From Desulfovibrio legallii (lineage in GTDB: Bacteria; Desulfobacterota; Desulfovibrionia; Desulfovibrionales; Desulfovibrionaceae): a stretch of 64,000 nucleotides of DNA. The notes below the pieces were generated by a model, which was not told where the DNA came from, made no database searches, and was given only the letters and a program-made list of their open reading frames with translations. The DNA is taken from NCBI RefSeq assembly GCF_900102485.1, contig NZ_FNBX01000013.1, positions 7,954 through 71,953 on the forward strand. The letters run 5' to 3'. This document shows, piece after piece, positions 30,944-39,036 of the stretch (within the stretch, counting starts at the first letter, position 1; the number at the start of each line of letters is the position of its first letter). The translations under genes and the position numbers were made by a program.

Positions 30944-32479
30944 TCAGAACAGGTAACGGAAGGAGAGCGAAACGCGCCAGTTGTCGCGGTACTGCGAATC
31001 TTCCACGCCGTGCCAGGTGTCACCGTCCAGGTGCAGGTTCACATAGGCGGCTTCCAGGTTGACCAGCAGATTTTCGTAGATCTTGTAGGTATTGGAGATG
31101 CTGTAATCCCAGGCATGGTCCGTGGTGGTCAGATAGGCCATGGGGCCGTCCGCGCGGCTGGGATAGCTGACCATGTTGGCCTTGCGGGGCATTTCCGCGC
31201 TGTTGGTGCCCTGAAAATAGCCCACCTTGACAGTGTGGGTAAGGTCTTTGACGAAGCTCAGGTCTTTGATGCCGATCACACCGCCCGCCAGGCCGCTGGG
31301 GTTGTGGCCCAGCACCTTCCAGGTGTTCAGGTCAAAAAAGCCGCCGCCGAAGCCCAGAGGCGTTACGGGCCAGGCCGTATTGAACTGGGGCAGGCGCTCG
31401 GAGCCGTTGTAGGGGTTGTCGTCGTCGCCACTGCCGTACCAGGCGGTGAGGCCGGGCGTGCCCCAGTCGCACTTGTAGTCCACCCGCAGGGCCGCGTACC
31501 AGCCGCGGCGGGTGAGCTCAAAGGTCCGCCCCTGGGCGGCCGTAGCGCCAAAGCCCGTGTAGTTGTGCAGCTCGCCCATATCCACCGCGCCGTAGCTGAA
31601 TTCGGCGGCGATGTTGAAGGGGGCCCAGAGGTTGAGCTCGGAGGTCAGGCCGCCCCAATAGCCGTTACTCCAGGTGTTGTGGGCGCTGCGGTAGACTTTT
31701 TCAAAGGTGCTCACATAGGTGCCGCCGCTGCCCAGCACAGGCATAAGGCCGCCGCGCGGCGCATAAATGGCGGGCTCGCGCTGGGCGGTGTTGTCGTTGA
31801 TGCCGCGCAGGCTGTTTTCGCCCATCAGGGCGTACATGCCCCAGGGGGTAACTTTGAGGCCGGGGGCGGTGATGGGCACGCTCAGGCCGAACACGTCCAG
31901 GTTGTCCAGATAGCCTGATTCGTCTTTGTTGTATTGGGTCAGGTTCGAGTTGTCGTTATAGGGGCGGCCCCAGAAAAAGGCGGCCTCTATCCGCGCGTCG
32001 CCCAGCTGCACCTGGGGCAGGCTCAGGTTGACCCCCGCGGTAGACTGCCCGTAGACGGCGTTCCAGCCCGTGACGTAGCCCGGCAGCAGCAGGGGCTGCA
32101 TGCCCATGCGCACCTTGAGGTCGGTTTTGGGCAAGGTCCAGTCGATGTAGACATGGCGCACACCCAGGTTCTGCGTGCCGTCCGCGCCCAGGGCCGCGCC
32201 GTCCTTGGCGGAGCCCCAGTTCATGGTGCCGGTGCCCACCGTAAACATGACGCTGCCTGAAAGGTTTTCGCTGGCCACGGCGTCGATCTGGGCACGCAGG
32301 CGCTCAATGGCGCCGAAGGTGTCCTTGCCGCTGACGCCGCGCGGCAGCACGTTTGAGGTTTCAAAGCTGATGTCAAAGGCTCCCTTGACCTTAAAATCCA
32401 CCGCTTCGACCGGCTGCCGGCCCGCAAGAAGCGCGCAGACCGCAACCGCAAGCGCCAGGGCATGGCGGGCGTAGTGCAT
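30944..32479 (-). CDS. Outer-membrane porin (Desulfovibrio homotrimeric type)
   Basis: 511 residues. A signal peptide (MHYARHALALAVAVCALLAG..) is followed by VDFKVKGAFDISFETSN, the typical opening of the abundant Desulfovibrio porins. Alternating beta-strand sequence follows, ending in WRVSLSFRYLF with the C-terminal Phe needed for outer-membrane assembly. It should admit small solutes to the periplasm. AGGAGG precedes the ATG at 32479. It shares a control region with the MFS gene, which suggests a matched outer/inner membrane import route. Confidence 0.88.
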   Translation of the reverse strand: MHYARHALALAVAVCALLAGRQPVEAVDFKVKGAFDISFETSNVLPRGVSGKDTFGAIERLRAQIDAVASENLSGSVMFTVGTGTMNWGSAKDGAALGADGTQNLGVRHVYIDWTLPKTDLKVRMGMQPLLLPGYVTGWNAVYGQSTAGVNLSLPQVQLGDARIEAAFFWGRPYNDNSNLTQYNKDESGYLDNLDVFGLSVPITAPGLKVTPWGMYALMGENSLRGINDNTAQREPAIYAPRGGLMPVLGSGGTYVSTFEKVYRSAHNTWSNGYWGGLTSELNLWAPFNIAAEFSYGAVDMGELHNYTGFGATAAQGRTFELTRRGWYAALRVDYKCDWGTPGLTAWYGSGDDDNPYNGSERLPQFNTAWPVTPLGFGGGFFDLNTWKVLGHNPSGLAGGVIGIKDLSFVKDLTHTVKVGYFQGTNSAEMPRKANMVSYPSRADGPMAYLTTTDHAWDYSISNTYKIYENLLVNLEAAYVNLHLDGDTWHGVEDSQYRDNWRVSLSFRYLF

Positions 32480-32559
32480 GTGTCCTCCTGTGATTTTTTG
32501 AACAATCCTTCCATATCCTCCAGCCATAGCTTTTTCATGCCCGTTGCTGTTGTTGTCTG

Positions 32560-32577
32560 ACGTTGCGGCAACAACAT
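32560..32577. promoter_or_regulatory. Putative Crp/Fnr operator 2 (porin side)
   Basis: ACGTTG-CGGCAA-CAACAT, same core and spacing as operator 1, 81 bp upstream of the porin ATG. Confidence 0.6.
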
Positions 32578-32674
32578 TTTTGAGAATTATGCAATTTTTC
32601 ACATGGCGTTGGATTCTTGTAAAAAATGATTATTTTCAAGGTAATATTGTGTTTCTGTGAAAAAAGACGCAAAA

Positions 32675-32692
32675 AGGTTGCCGCCACAACAT
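32675..32692. promoter_or_regulatory. Putative Crp/Fnr operator 3 (MFS side)
   Basis: AGGTTG-CCGCCA-CAACAT, same core and spacing. A -10-like TAGGTG (32713-32718) sits at the same offset from the site as in operator 1. Confidence 0.6.
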
Positions 32693-32799
32693 TGCCGGGT
32701 CCGCTGCTGGCCTAGGTGAATAGGTGTATGCCTTGTGCATACGCTCTCTTTCACAACCGACCACAGCCCGCTGCCAAGGGCGCATATTCAGGAGGGGTC

Positions 32800-34134
32800 A
32801 TGCAGGACGCACCACGCATCAGCAACAACTACTTTGATGGGCTCAAGGTCAGCGGGCGTCATAAGGTAGTGTTTTTCATCATCATGATCGCCTACTTCTG
32901 CGAGCAGATGGACAACTGGAATTTCGGCTTCATCGCCCCGGCGCTGATGCACAACTGGGGCCTGACCATGAAGGACCTGGGGCACGTTACCTTCTGGTAC
33001 TTTGTGGCCATGACCTGCGGCGGTCTGGTGGGGGGCGTCATTTCGGACGTCATCGGCCGCCGCAAGACCTTTCTTATTGCCATCACGTTGTTTTCCACCG
33101 CGTCCATCATCAACGGTCTGACCAACAGTTTTCCCGTGTTTGTGGCCTCCCGCGCGCTGACGGGCTTTGGCGTGTTCTGCCTTATGGTGTGTTCGCAGGC
33201 TTATATTGCGGAGATGGCCCCGGCGGAAAGCCGCGGCAAATGGCAGAACACGGTGGCGGCCGTGGGCTTTTGCGCCGTGCCGGTCATTGGCATGCTCTGC
33301 CGGGCCGTTATCCCCCTGCACGAGGAGGCCTGGCGGTATATCTTTTATATGGGCGGGTTCGGCTACCTGGCGCTGATCATTGCCTGGAAGTACCTGGACG
33401 AATCGCCCCGCTGGCTGGTGGCGCGCGGCCGGGTGGCCGAGGCCGAGGCCATTATGCTCGACATCACCCACCAGAACATCGATCTTTCGGCGGTAGCGGC
33501 CAAGCAGCCGCCCCGCAAGGCTCCGCTCAAGGAAGTGCTGCTGAGCATGTGCAGCAAAAAGTACCTCAAGCGCACCATCGTTATTTTTTTGCTGGTCATC
33601 CTCACCAATCCGGCCACCTTCCTGGTCACCAACTGGACGGCCACCCTGCTCAAGGCCCACGGCTTCAGCCTGGAGGACTGCCTCATGGCCACCACGCTCA
33701 TTTCCATCGGCGTGCCCCTTGGCTGCTATGTTTCGGGCTTGTTTTCCGATATGGGGGGGCGCAAAATCCCCATCGTCTGCATGCTGGTGTTCATGGCCGT
33801 GCTGGCCCCCATCTTCGGCAATGTCAGCGGCTACTGGCTGGTGGTGGTCATCGGCGGGCTGCTCACGGCCGGCGTTATGGGCATGGGCTTCACGGTGTTT
33901 TCGTACACGGCGGAGTCTTACCCCACCATGTCGCGCAATACGGCCACCGGCTTCCACGCCGCTTCCGGCCGCCTGGCCGTGGCCTTTTCCCAGCCCTTGA
34001 TTCCTGTTGTCTACGCAGCATACAGCTTTGACGGCGTGTTTTATATATTCACCGCGCTCTGCGTCGCCGCGGCGCTCATTCTGGGCATCTGGGGCGCGCG
34101 CACGGGCGGCAAGTCGCTGGAGGACATCGCCTGA
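32800..34134 (+). CDS. MFS transporter (organic/aromatic acid:H+ symporter-like)
   Basis: 444 residues with about 12 membrane helices. The MFS loop signature GGVISDVIGRRKTF lies after helix 2, and its counterpart SGLFSDMGGRKIP after helix 8; DESPRWLVARGR is the central-loop motif of the sugar/organic-acid MFS group. Charged residues in helix 1 (YFCEQMDNWNFGF) suggest proton coupling. AGGAGGGG precedes the ATG at 32800. Given its neighbours the cargo may be an aromatic sulfate or its product. This is inferred from context only. Confidence 0.85.
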   Translation: MQDAPRISNNYFDGLKVSGRHKVVFFIIMIAYFCEQMDNWNFGFIAPALMHNWGLTMKDLGHVTFWYFVAMTCGGLVGGVISDVIGRRKTFLIAITLFSTASIINGLTNSFPVFVASRALTGFGVFCLMVCSQAYIAEMAPAESRGKWQNTVAAVGFCAVPVIGMLCRAVIPLHEEAWRYIFYMGGFGYLALIIAWKYLDESPRWLVARGRVAEAEAIMLDITHQNIDLSAVAAKQPPRKAPLKEVLLSMCSKKYLKRTIVIFLLVILTNPATFLVTNWTATLLKAHGFSLEDCLMATTLISIGVPLGCYVSGLFSDMGGRKIPIVCMLVFMAVLAPIFGNVSGYWLVVVIGGLLTAGVMGMGFTVFSYTAESYPTMSRNTATGFHAASGRLAVAFSQPLIPVVYAAYSFDGVFYIFTALCVAAALILGIWGARTGGKSLEDIA

Positions 34135-34180
34135 GCCTTTGGCAGCATTCCGCCCCCCACCTTTTCCGTACGAGGTTTGT

Positions 34181-35005
34181 ATGAGCATCACACTGTATAC
34201 TGCACCGGAGTGCATCCGCTGCAAAATCGTCAAAGCCTTCCTGGCCGAACGCGACATCCCTTACGCCACGGTGGACTTCAAGGCGGACGCCCCGGTCTTC
34301 AACGCCTTTTACCGCGCCAATCGCAAGGCCATTTACCGCAACCCCGAAGGCGTGGAGTTCCCTTTGTTTGACGACGGCCAGGTCATCAAACAGGGTTCCG
34401 GCGAAATCATCGCTTACCTGCTCTCCGGCCATGTGCTGGAAGCCTGCGTCACCAGGAGCGACCTGCTCCACGGCAAGATCGGCGGCATCTATCCCTCGCA
34501 GTGCCCCGATGGCCAGGAGGAGAACCTCTGCATTCTGGTGGACCGCCTGGCCGCGGGCGGCCTGGAGGTCTGGCTGCAGGCGGACGGCCGCAAGCCTGCG
34601 CTGCTGGAACGCCTGCTGGCGATCAAAGGCGTGAAGGCCGTGCTCAACGTGGCGGGCGGCCCGGCCGCCGCGGCCGCGGTGTACGGCGGCGCGCCCGACG
34701 CGGCCTCCCTGGCCGCCAGCATCAAGCTGGTGCAGGATATCCCCGGCGGGGGCGTGCGCTTCCTGGCGCGGCCCCTGCCGGGGGCGGACGGGCAGTGGGC
34801 CTGGCCTGGACGCGAAGACGCCAGAGACGCGGCCAAAATGGTGGCCGAAGCCTGCGGGCAGCCCACCTTGCCCTACCGCATTGAGGCGCTGCCGCCCGAT
34901 ACGGCCGTGGACCTGCACGGCCTGGATCCCTTGCCGGAGCAGAACCTGCTGATGTACCGTTCCGCTGCCCGGCAGTTTTTGTTCAAGGCCGAAATCGGCA
35001 AATAG
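34181..35005 (+). CDS. Glutaredoxin-like domain fused to an unrecognised C-terminal domain
   Basis: 274 residues. The first ~85 form a glutaredoxin-like fold with redox motif CIRC (Cys11, Cys14), YATVDFKADAP and VEFPLFDDGQVIKQG. The rest contains GGLEVWLQADGRKPALLERLL, which resembles the second half of a radical-SAM activase barrel but lacks a CxxxCxxC cluster motif. It could be a degenerate enzyme or a carrier. It lies 46 bp after the MFS gene and 101 bp before the lipoamide dehydrogenase gene. Confidence 0.75.
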   Translation: MSITLYTAPECIRCKIVKAFLAERDIPYATVDFKADAPVFNAFYRANRKAIYRNPEGVEFPLFDDGQVIKQGSGEIIAYLLSGHVLEACVTRSDLLHGKIGGIYPSQCPDGQEENLCILVDRLAAGGLEVWLQADGRKPALLERLLAIKGVKAVLNVAGGPAAAAAVYGGAPDAASLAASIKLVQDIPGGGVRFLARPLPGADGQWAWPGREDARDAAKMVAEACGQPTLPYRIEALPPDTAVDLHGLDPLPEQNLLMYRSAARQFLFKAEIGK

Positions 35006-35106
35006 GGCTCTTCGCGCGGACGACACGGTTTTGCCGCGCCGTCCGCGCGGCGGCCCGACCAAGATAACATCCGGCGTCGGCAGGCGTCGGTTCGGGAGGA
35101 ATATCC

Positions 35107-36486
35107 GTGCAGACTTTTGACGTTCTTATTCTGGGCGGCGGCCCCGGCGGCACGTCGGCGGCCCGCCTGCTGGCCAAAGGCGGCAAAAAGGTGGCCCTGG
35201 CGGAAGACACGCACTGGGGCGGCACCTGCCTCAACTGCGGCTGCATTCCCACCAAGCTCCTGCTGGGGGCCGTGGCGCCGGCCGCCCTGCTGGCTGCGCA
35301 GCAGCGCCTGCGGGTGGCCAAGGGCGAAATTACTGTGGATTATGCCGCCCTGCAGACCCGTGTGGGCCGCTTCACCAAAGGCAGCAGCCAGGCCCTGGCC
35401 AAGGAGCTGACCGGCCTGGGCGTGACCCTGGCGGAAGGCCGCGGCGTGTGCGTCGGCACGGCGGAGGGCCTGCACCGGGCGCGCGTGGAGGGCAAGGACG
35501 GCGTTACGGAACTGACGGCCGCGCAGGTGATCCTGGCCTGCGGCACGTCTTCCGCTGCCTTCCCCGGCCTGACCCCGGACAACGACTGCGTGCTGGACAG
35601 CACGGCGCTGCTGCGCATTGCGGCCGTGCCGGAGAGCCTGATCATCGTGGGCGCGGGGGCCATCGGCCTGGAGATGGGCGACTTTTTCCGCGCCATGGGC
35701 AGCAAGGTGACCATTGTGGAGGCCGCCCCCCACATCGCGCCGCTGGAAGATGCGGATATTGCCAAAGAAATGCTCCGCGCTCTGACCAAGGGCGGCGTCG
35801 TCTGCCTGGAAGGCGCGCGCGCCAAGGAGCTGCGCACCGTGGACGGCCAGGCCCGCCTGACCCTGGAGGACGGCCGGGAAATCACGGCCGCCAAGGCCCT
35901 GGTAGCTGTGGGCCGCACGCCCAATACCCGTGGCCTGGGGGCGGAAAGCCTGGGCTGCGCCCTGAACCGCCGCGGCTATGTGACCGTGGACGCACACCTG
36001 GAGGCGGCCCCCGGCGTCTACGCCGTGGGCGACGTCAACGGTCTGACCCTGCTGGCCCACGCGGCGGAGCACCAGGCGGGCTATGTGGCCCGGCGCATTC
36101 TGGGGGGGGAGCCCGGCGCATACGCGCCGGGGGCTGTGCCTTCCTGCGTTTACGGCAGCACGGAAATCATGCGCGTGGGCCCCACGGCCGGGGAGCTGCT
36201 CCGGGCGGGACGGGCTGTGAGCGTTTCGCAGGCCCCCCTGACCATGAACCCCATAGCCCAGGCCAGCGGCCACACGGCCGGTTTCGTCAAGGTGGTCTGG
36301 GAGGGCGAGCGCCCGGTGGGCATGGCGGCTGTGGGCGGCGGCGTTTCACACCTGGTGAGCGTGGCCGGGCTGCTGCTGGCCGGGGAATATACGCCCGAAA
36401 AGCTGCACAGCGTCATGATCGCGCACCCCACGCTGGACGAAATCCTGCCCCTGGCCCTGAACGCGCCCCGCGCCGTCCCCCAATAA
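35107..36486 (+). CDS. lpdA: Dihydrolipoamide dehydrogenase
   Basis: 459 residues. FAD motif LGGGPGGTSAARLLAKGG, redox disulfide GGTCLNCGCIPTK (Cys41/Cys46, with an extra Cys44), NAD motif IIVGAGAIGLEMGDFF, VYAVGDVNG, and the C-terminal catalytic AHPTLDE (His440, Glu445). All active-site parts for lipoamide oxidoreduction are present. GTG start with GGGAGGA upstream. Paired with the lipoyl protein 10 bp downstream and with no 2-oxoacid or glycine-decarboxylase subunit in the window, it probably serves a special thiol-redox task. Confidence 0.88.
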   Translation: MQTFDVLILGGGPGGTSAARLLAKGGKKVALAEDTHWGGTCLNCGCIPTKLLLGAVAPAALLAAQQRLRVAKGEITVDYAALQTRVGRFTKGSSQALAKELTGLGVTLAEGRGVCVGTAEGLHRARVEGKDGVTELTAAQVILACGTSSAAFPGLTPDNDCVLDSTALLRIAAVPESLIIVGAGAIGLEMGDFFRAMGSKVTIVEAAPHIAPLEDADIAKEMLRALTKGGVVCLEGARAKELRTVDGQARLTLEDGREITAAKALVAVGRTPNTRGLGAESLGCALNRRGYVTVDAHLEAAPGVYAVGDVNGLTLLAHAAEHQAGYVARRILGGEPGAYAPGAVPSCVYGSTEIMRVGPTAGELLRAGRAVSVSQAPLTMNPIAQASGHTAGFVKVVWEGERPVGMAAVGGGVSHLVSVAGLLLAGEYTPEKLHSVMIAHPTLDEILPLALNAPRAVPQ

Positions 36487-36496
36487 GGAGTTCTCC

Positions 36497-36877
36497 ATGA
36501 ATTTTCCAGAGGATAGACAGTACCACGCCGGGCACCTTTGGGCGCAGCAGCGCCCGGACGGCGTCTGGCGCATCGGCGTCACCGATTTTGCCCAGGATCA
36601 GCTGGGCGGCGTCATCTTTGTGGACCTGCCGGAAGTGGGGGCTGCCTTTGCCCAGGGCGAATCCTGCGCCTCCATTGAATCGGTCAAGGTGACGAGCGAC
36701 GCGCTCATGCCCGTCTCCGGCGAGGTCACGGCCGTCAATGCCGCCCTGGCCGACGCGCCGGAACTCTGCAATGACGATCCCTACGGGGAGGGCTGGTTTG
36801 TGGAGGTGCGCCGCACGGCTCCGGACGAGGACGGCGCGCTTACGGCGGCGGCCTACGCAGCCCTGGTGCAGCATTGA
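36497..36877 (+). CDS. Lipoyl carrier protein, GcvH-like
   Basis: 126 residues, GcvH fold: WRIGVTDFAQDQLGGVIFVDLPEVG and the lipoylation hairpin ESCASIESVKVTSDAL with Lys64, then DDPYGEGWFVEV. The lipoyl site looks intact. No gcvT or gcvP is in the window, so a glycine-cleavage role is not supported by context. Roles as a redox or sulfur carrier with the adjacent lipoamide dehydrogenase are more likely. AAGGAG precedes the ATG. It is the last gene before a strong terminator. Confidence 0.87.
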   Translation: MNFPEDRQYHAGHLWAQQRPDGVWRIGVTDFAQDQLGGVIFVDLPEVGAAFAQGESCASIESVKVTSDALMPVSGEVTAVNAALADAPELCNDDPYGEGWFVEVRRTAPDEDGALTAAAYAALVQH

Positions 36878-36902
36878 TTTTTTAGCGCTTTATCCTTATC
36901 TT

Positions 36903-36929
36903 AGGCGGCTTTCGGGCCGCCTTTTTTTT
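36903..36929 (+). terminator. Intrinsic terminator of the lipoyl cluster
   Basis: AGGCGGC / GCCGCCT stem with TTTCGG loop followed by eight T, 26 bp after the lipoyl protein stop. Confidence 0.9.
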
Positions 36930-36951
36930 GGCTTCCGGCGGCCTGCAATTT

Positions 36952-36967
36952 TGGCCTGTAACTTGCA
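36952..36967 (+). promoter_or_regulatory. Sigma-54-type promoter upstream of flhF
   Basis: TGGCCTGTAACTTGCA has the -24 GG and -12 GC exactly 10 bp apart, matching the RpoN consensus TGGC-N7-TTGC(A/T). It lies 70 bp before the flhF ATG and just after the previous terminator. Confidence 0.65.
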
Positions 36968-37036
36968 TATTTTATCGCGTCGTCAGACAAACGGCACAAT
37001 CGACACCGCAAGACGTGTGCGGCAAAGGAATACGAC

Positions 37037-38071
37037 ATGCAGGTCAAGACATTTACCGGAGCCACAGCGCAGGAACTGCTTGCCAGAATCAAGGCCGAAA
37101 TGGGGCCGGACGCCGTTATTCTGGGCAGCCGCACCTTCCGCAAGAACGGGGCCGTCTGCCACGAGATCACCGCCGGGCTGGAGCGCCCGGAAGCCGCGGC
37201 CCAGCCCGCGGCCGCGGGCTGGAACGAATGGCGCAAAGACTGGCAGCACGTCAAAGAGCAGCTTTTTGCGCTTATGAAGCCCGCCATGCGTCTGGACCGC
37301 CTTACCCCCCGGCAGCGGGTGGCCCTGGAGTATCTGCAGCGCGAGGGCGTTTCCGACGCTGTGGCCGTGGATCTTTACCAGCGGCTGGCCGACGCGCCTG
37401 GCGCTTCGGTGCTGGAGTGCCTCTGCCGCATGGTGCCGGTGCGGCCCTGGGGCAGGGAGCAATGGCCCCAGCGCCTGCACCTGCTCACGGGCCCTTACGG
37501 CGCGGGCAAAACCTCCACAGCCCTGCGCCTGGCCCTGCACTGGCGGCGGCAGGAGCCGGAGGCGCGCATCGCCTTTATCAACGCGGATTGCCTGCGCGGC
37601 AACGGCCGCCTGGTGCTGCGCCACTGGGCCGAGCTTTCGGGCTTTGCCTATATGGAAGCGCCGGACAAGGCCGCCATGGAGCAGGCCCTGGCCGCCTGCG
37701 CCGGGGCGAGCGCCGTGTTTGTGGATGCGCCCGGCCTGGACCGCAAAGATACGCTGGCCGCCTGGAGCGAGCGCATGGGCCTGGACCTTGGCGACGCGGC
37801 CACCCATCTGGTGCTTTCCCCTTTTTACGACGAAATGCAGGTCCGCGCCCTGCTGCAGCGCTACCGCCACGACGGGCCGGGATCCCTGGTCTGGACCAAG
37901 TTGGACGAAGCCGTTAGCTTTGGTACTATGGTCAACGTGGCCTGCGCCGCAGGACTGCCGGTTTCGGCCCTTTCTTTCGGCGCTGAGCTGCAGCAGAGCC
38001 TTGCCCCGGCCACGGAGCCGCTGGTCTGGCGCCTGATTTTCAAACGGCAGTTGCCCGGCCAGGCGGCCTGA
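37037..38071 (+). CDS. flhF: Flagellar SRP-like GTPase FlhF
   Basis: 344 residues. The N-terminus MQVKTFTGATAQELLARIK is a hallmark of FlhF, followed by a variable linker and an SRP-type GTPase domain. The P-loop is TGPYGAGKTST (151-161), with a VDAPGLDRKD segment and a WTKLDEAVSFG guanine-recognition motif (T-K-L-D). FlhF places the flagellum at the pole. AAAGGA precedes the ATG. It is first in a flagellar run; flhA, its usual neighbour, is not adjacent here. Confidence 0.9.
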   Translation: MQVKTFTGATAQELLARIKAEMGPDAVILGSRTFRKNGAVCHEITAGLERPEAAAQPAAAGWNEWRKDWQHVKEQLFALMKPAMRLDRLTPRQRVALEYLQREGVSDAVAVDLYQRLADAPGASVLECLCRMVPVRPWGREQWPQRLHLLTGPYGAGKTSTALRLALHWRRQEPEARIAFINADCLRGNGRLVLRHWAELSGFAYMEAPDKAAMEQALAACAGASAVFVDAPGLDRKDTLAAWSERMGLDLGDAATHLVLSPFYDEMQVRALLQRYRHDGPGSLVWTKLDEAVSFGTMVNVACAAGLPVSALSFGAELQQSLAPATEPLVWRLIFKRQLPGQAA

Positions 38072-38100
38072 GCCCTGGCTGAAACATACGGAGCACTCAG

Positions 38101-38913
38101 ATGAGCGGCACTTTCCCCCTGGTTTTTTCCGTCACCTCCGGCAAGGGGGGCGTGGGCAAAACCAATATTTCGGTCAATCTGGCCATCTGCCTTGCGCAAC
38201 TGGGCAAGCGGGTGGTGCTCATCGACGCGGACCTGGGTCTGGCCAACGTGGACGTGGTGCTGGGGCTGACGCCGCAGAAAAATCTTTTCCACCTTTTTCA
38301 CGAGGGCGCTTCCATCCAGGAAATCCTTTTTCCCACGCCCTACGGCTTTTCCATCCTGCCGGCCTCATCGGGCATGAGCGAAATGCTCACCCTTTCCACC
38401 GGGCAGAAGCTGGAGCTGCTGGAGGCCGTGGACGAGCTGGAGGACGACCTGGACTTCCTCATTGTGGACACGGGCGCGGGCATCAACGACAATGTGCTCT
38501 ATTTCAACATGGCCGCGCAGGAGCGCTTGGTGGTGCTTACGCCGGAGCCCACCTCCCTCACGGACGCCTACGCCCTCATCAAGGTGCTCAAGACCAACCA
38601 TGGGGTGGAGCGGTTTGAGGTCTGCGTCAATATGGCGCCGGACGCCAAAACGGCGCGGGAAATGTTTGTGCGCCTGCACCAGGCCTGCGACCACTTTCTG
38701 AGCGGGGTTTCTCTGGAGCTGGCGGGCGTGATCCCGCGCGACACGGCCGTGCGCAAAGCTGTGGTGCAGCAATTGCCCTTCTGCGTGAGCGATCCGCAGA
38801 GCCCAGCCTCCCGCGGCGTGCTGGAGATGGCCAAAACCATCACCACCTGGGAAGTGCCGGAAAACCTGGACGGCAACATCAAATTTTTCTGGAAAAAACT
38901 TTTATTCCGCTAG
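38101..38913 (+). CDS. flhG: Flagellar number regulator FlhG/FleN (MinD-like ATPase)
   Basis: 270 residues. Deviant Walker A SGKGGVGKTN (13-22), VVLIDADLGLANVDVVLG and LIVDTGAGIND identify the ParA/MinD family, and the position right after flhF marks it as FlhG. It restrains flagellar number and works against FlhF. The C-terminus ends IKFFWKKLLFR, a short basic-hydrophobic stretch that may bind the membrane. It starts 29 bp after flhF. Confidence 0.9.
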   Translation: MSGTFPLVFSVTSGKGGVGKTNISVNLAICLAQLGKRVVLIDADLGLANVDVVLGLTPQKNLFHLFHEGASIQEILFPTPYGFSILPASSGMSEMLTLSTGQKLELLEAVDELEDDLDFLIVDTGAGINDNVLYFNMAAQERLVVLTPEPTSLTDAYALIKVLKTNHGVERFEVCVNMAPDAKTAREMFVRLHQACDHFLSGVSLELAGVIPRDTAVRKAVVQQLPFCVSDPQSPASRGVLEMAKTITTWEVPENLDGNIKFFWKKLLFR

Positions 38914-39036
38914 GCATTGCGCCTGTGCGGCAGAACGCGACGTCGCGCCCGGGCGGGCCGGAAGCGGCGGCGCACAACCGGCGCGGCACGGGCCTGCGCC
39001 ACTGTGCGGGAAGAGGCGGCAACTGAGGGAACGGCC

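Noticed and set aside
36497..36877. Glycine-cleavage H protein in a gcv operon
   Set aside because: No gcvT or gcvP in the window, and the operon partners are Lpd and a glutaredoxin-like protein.
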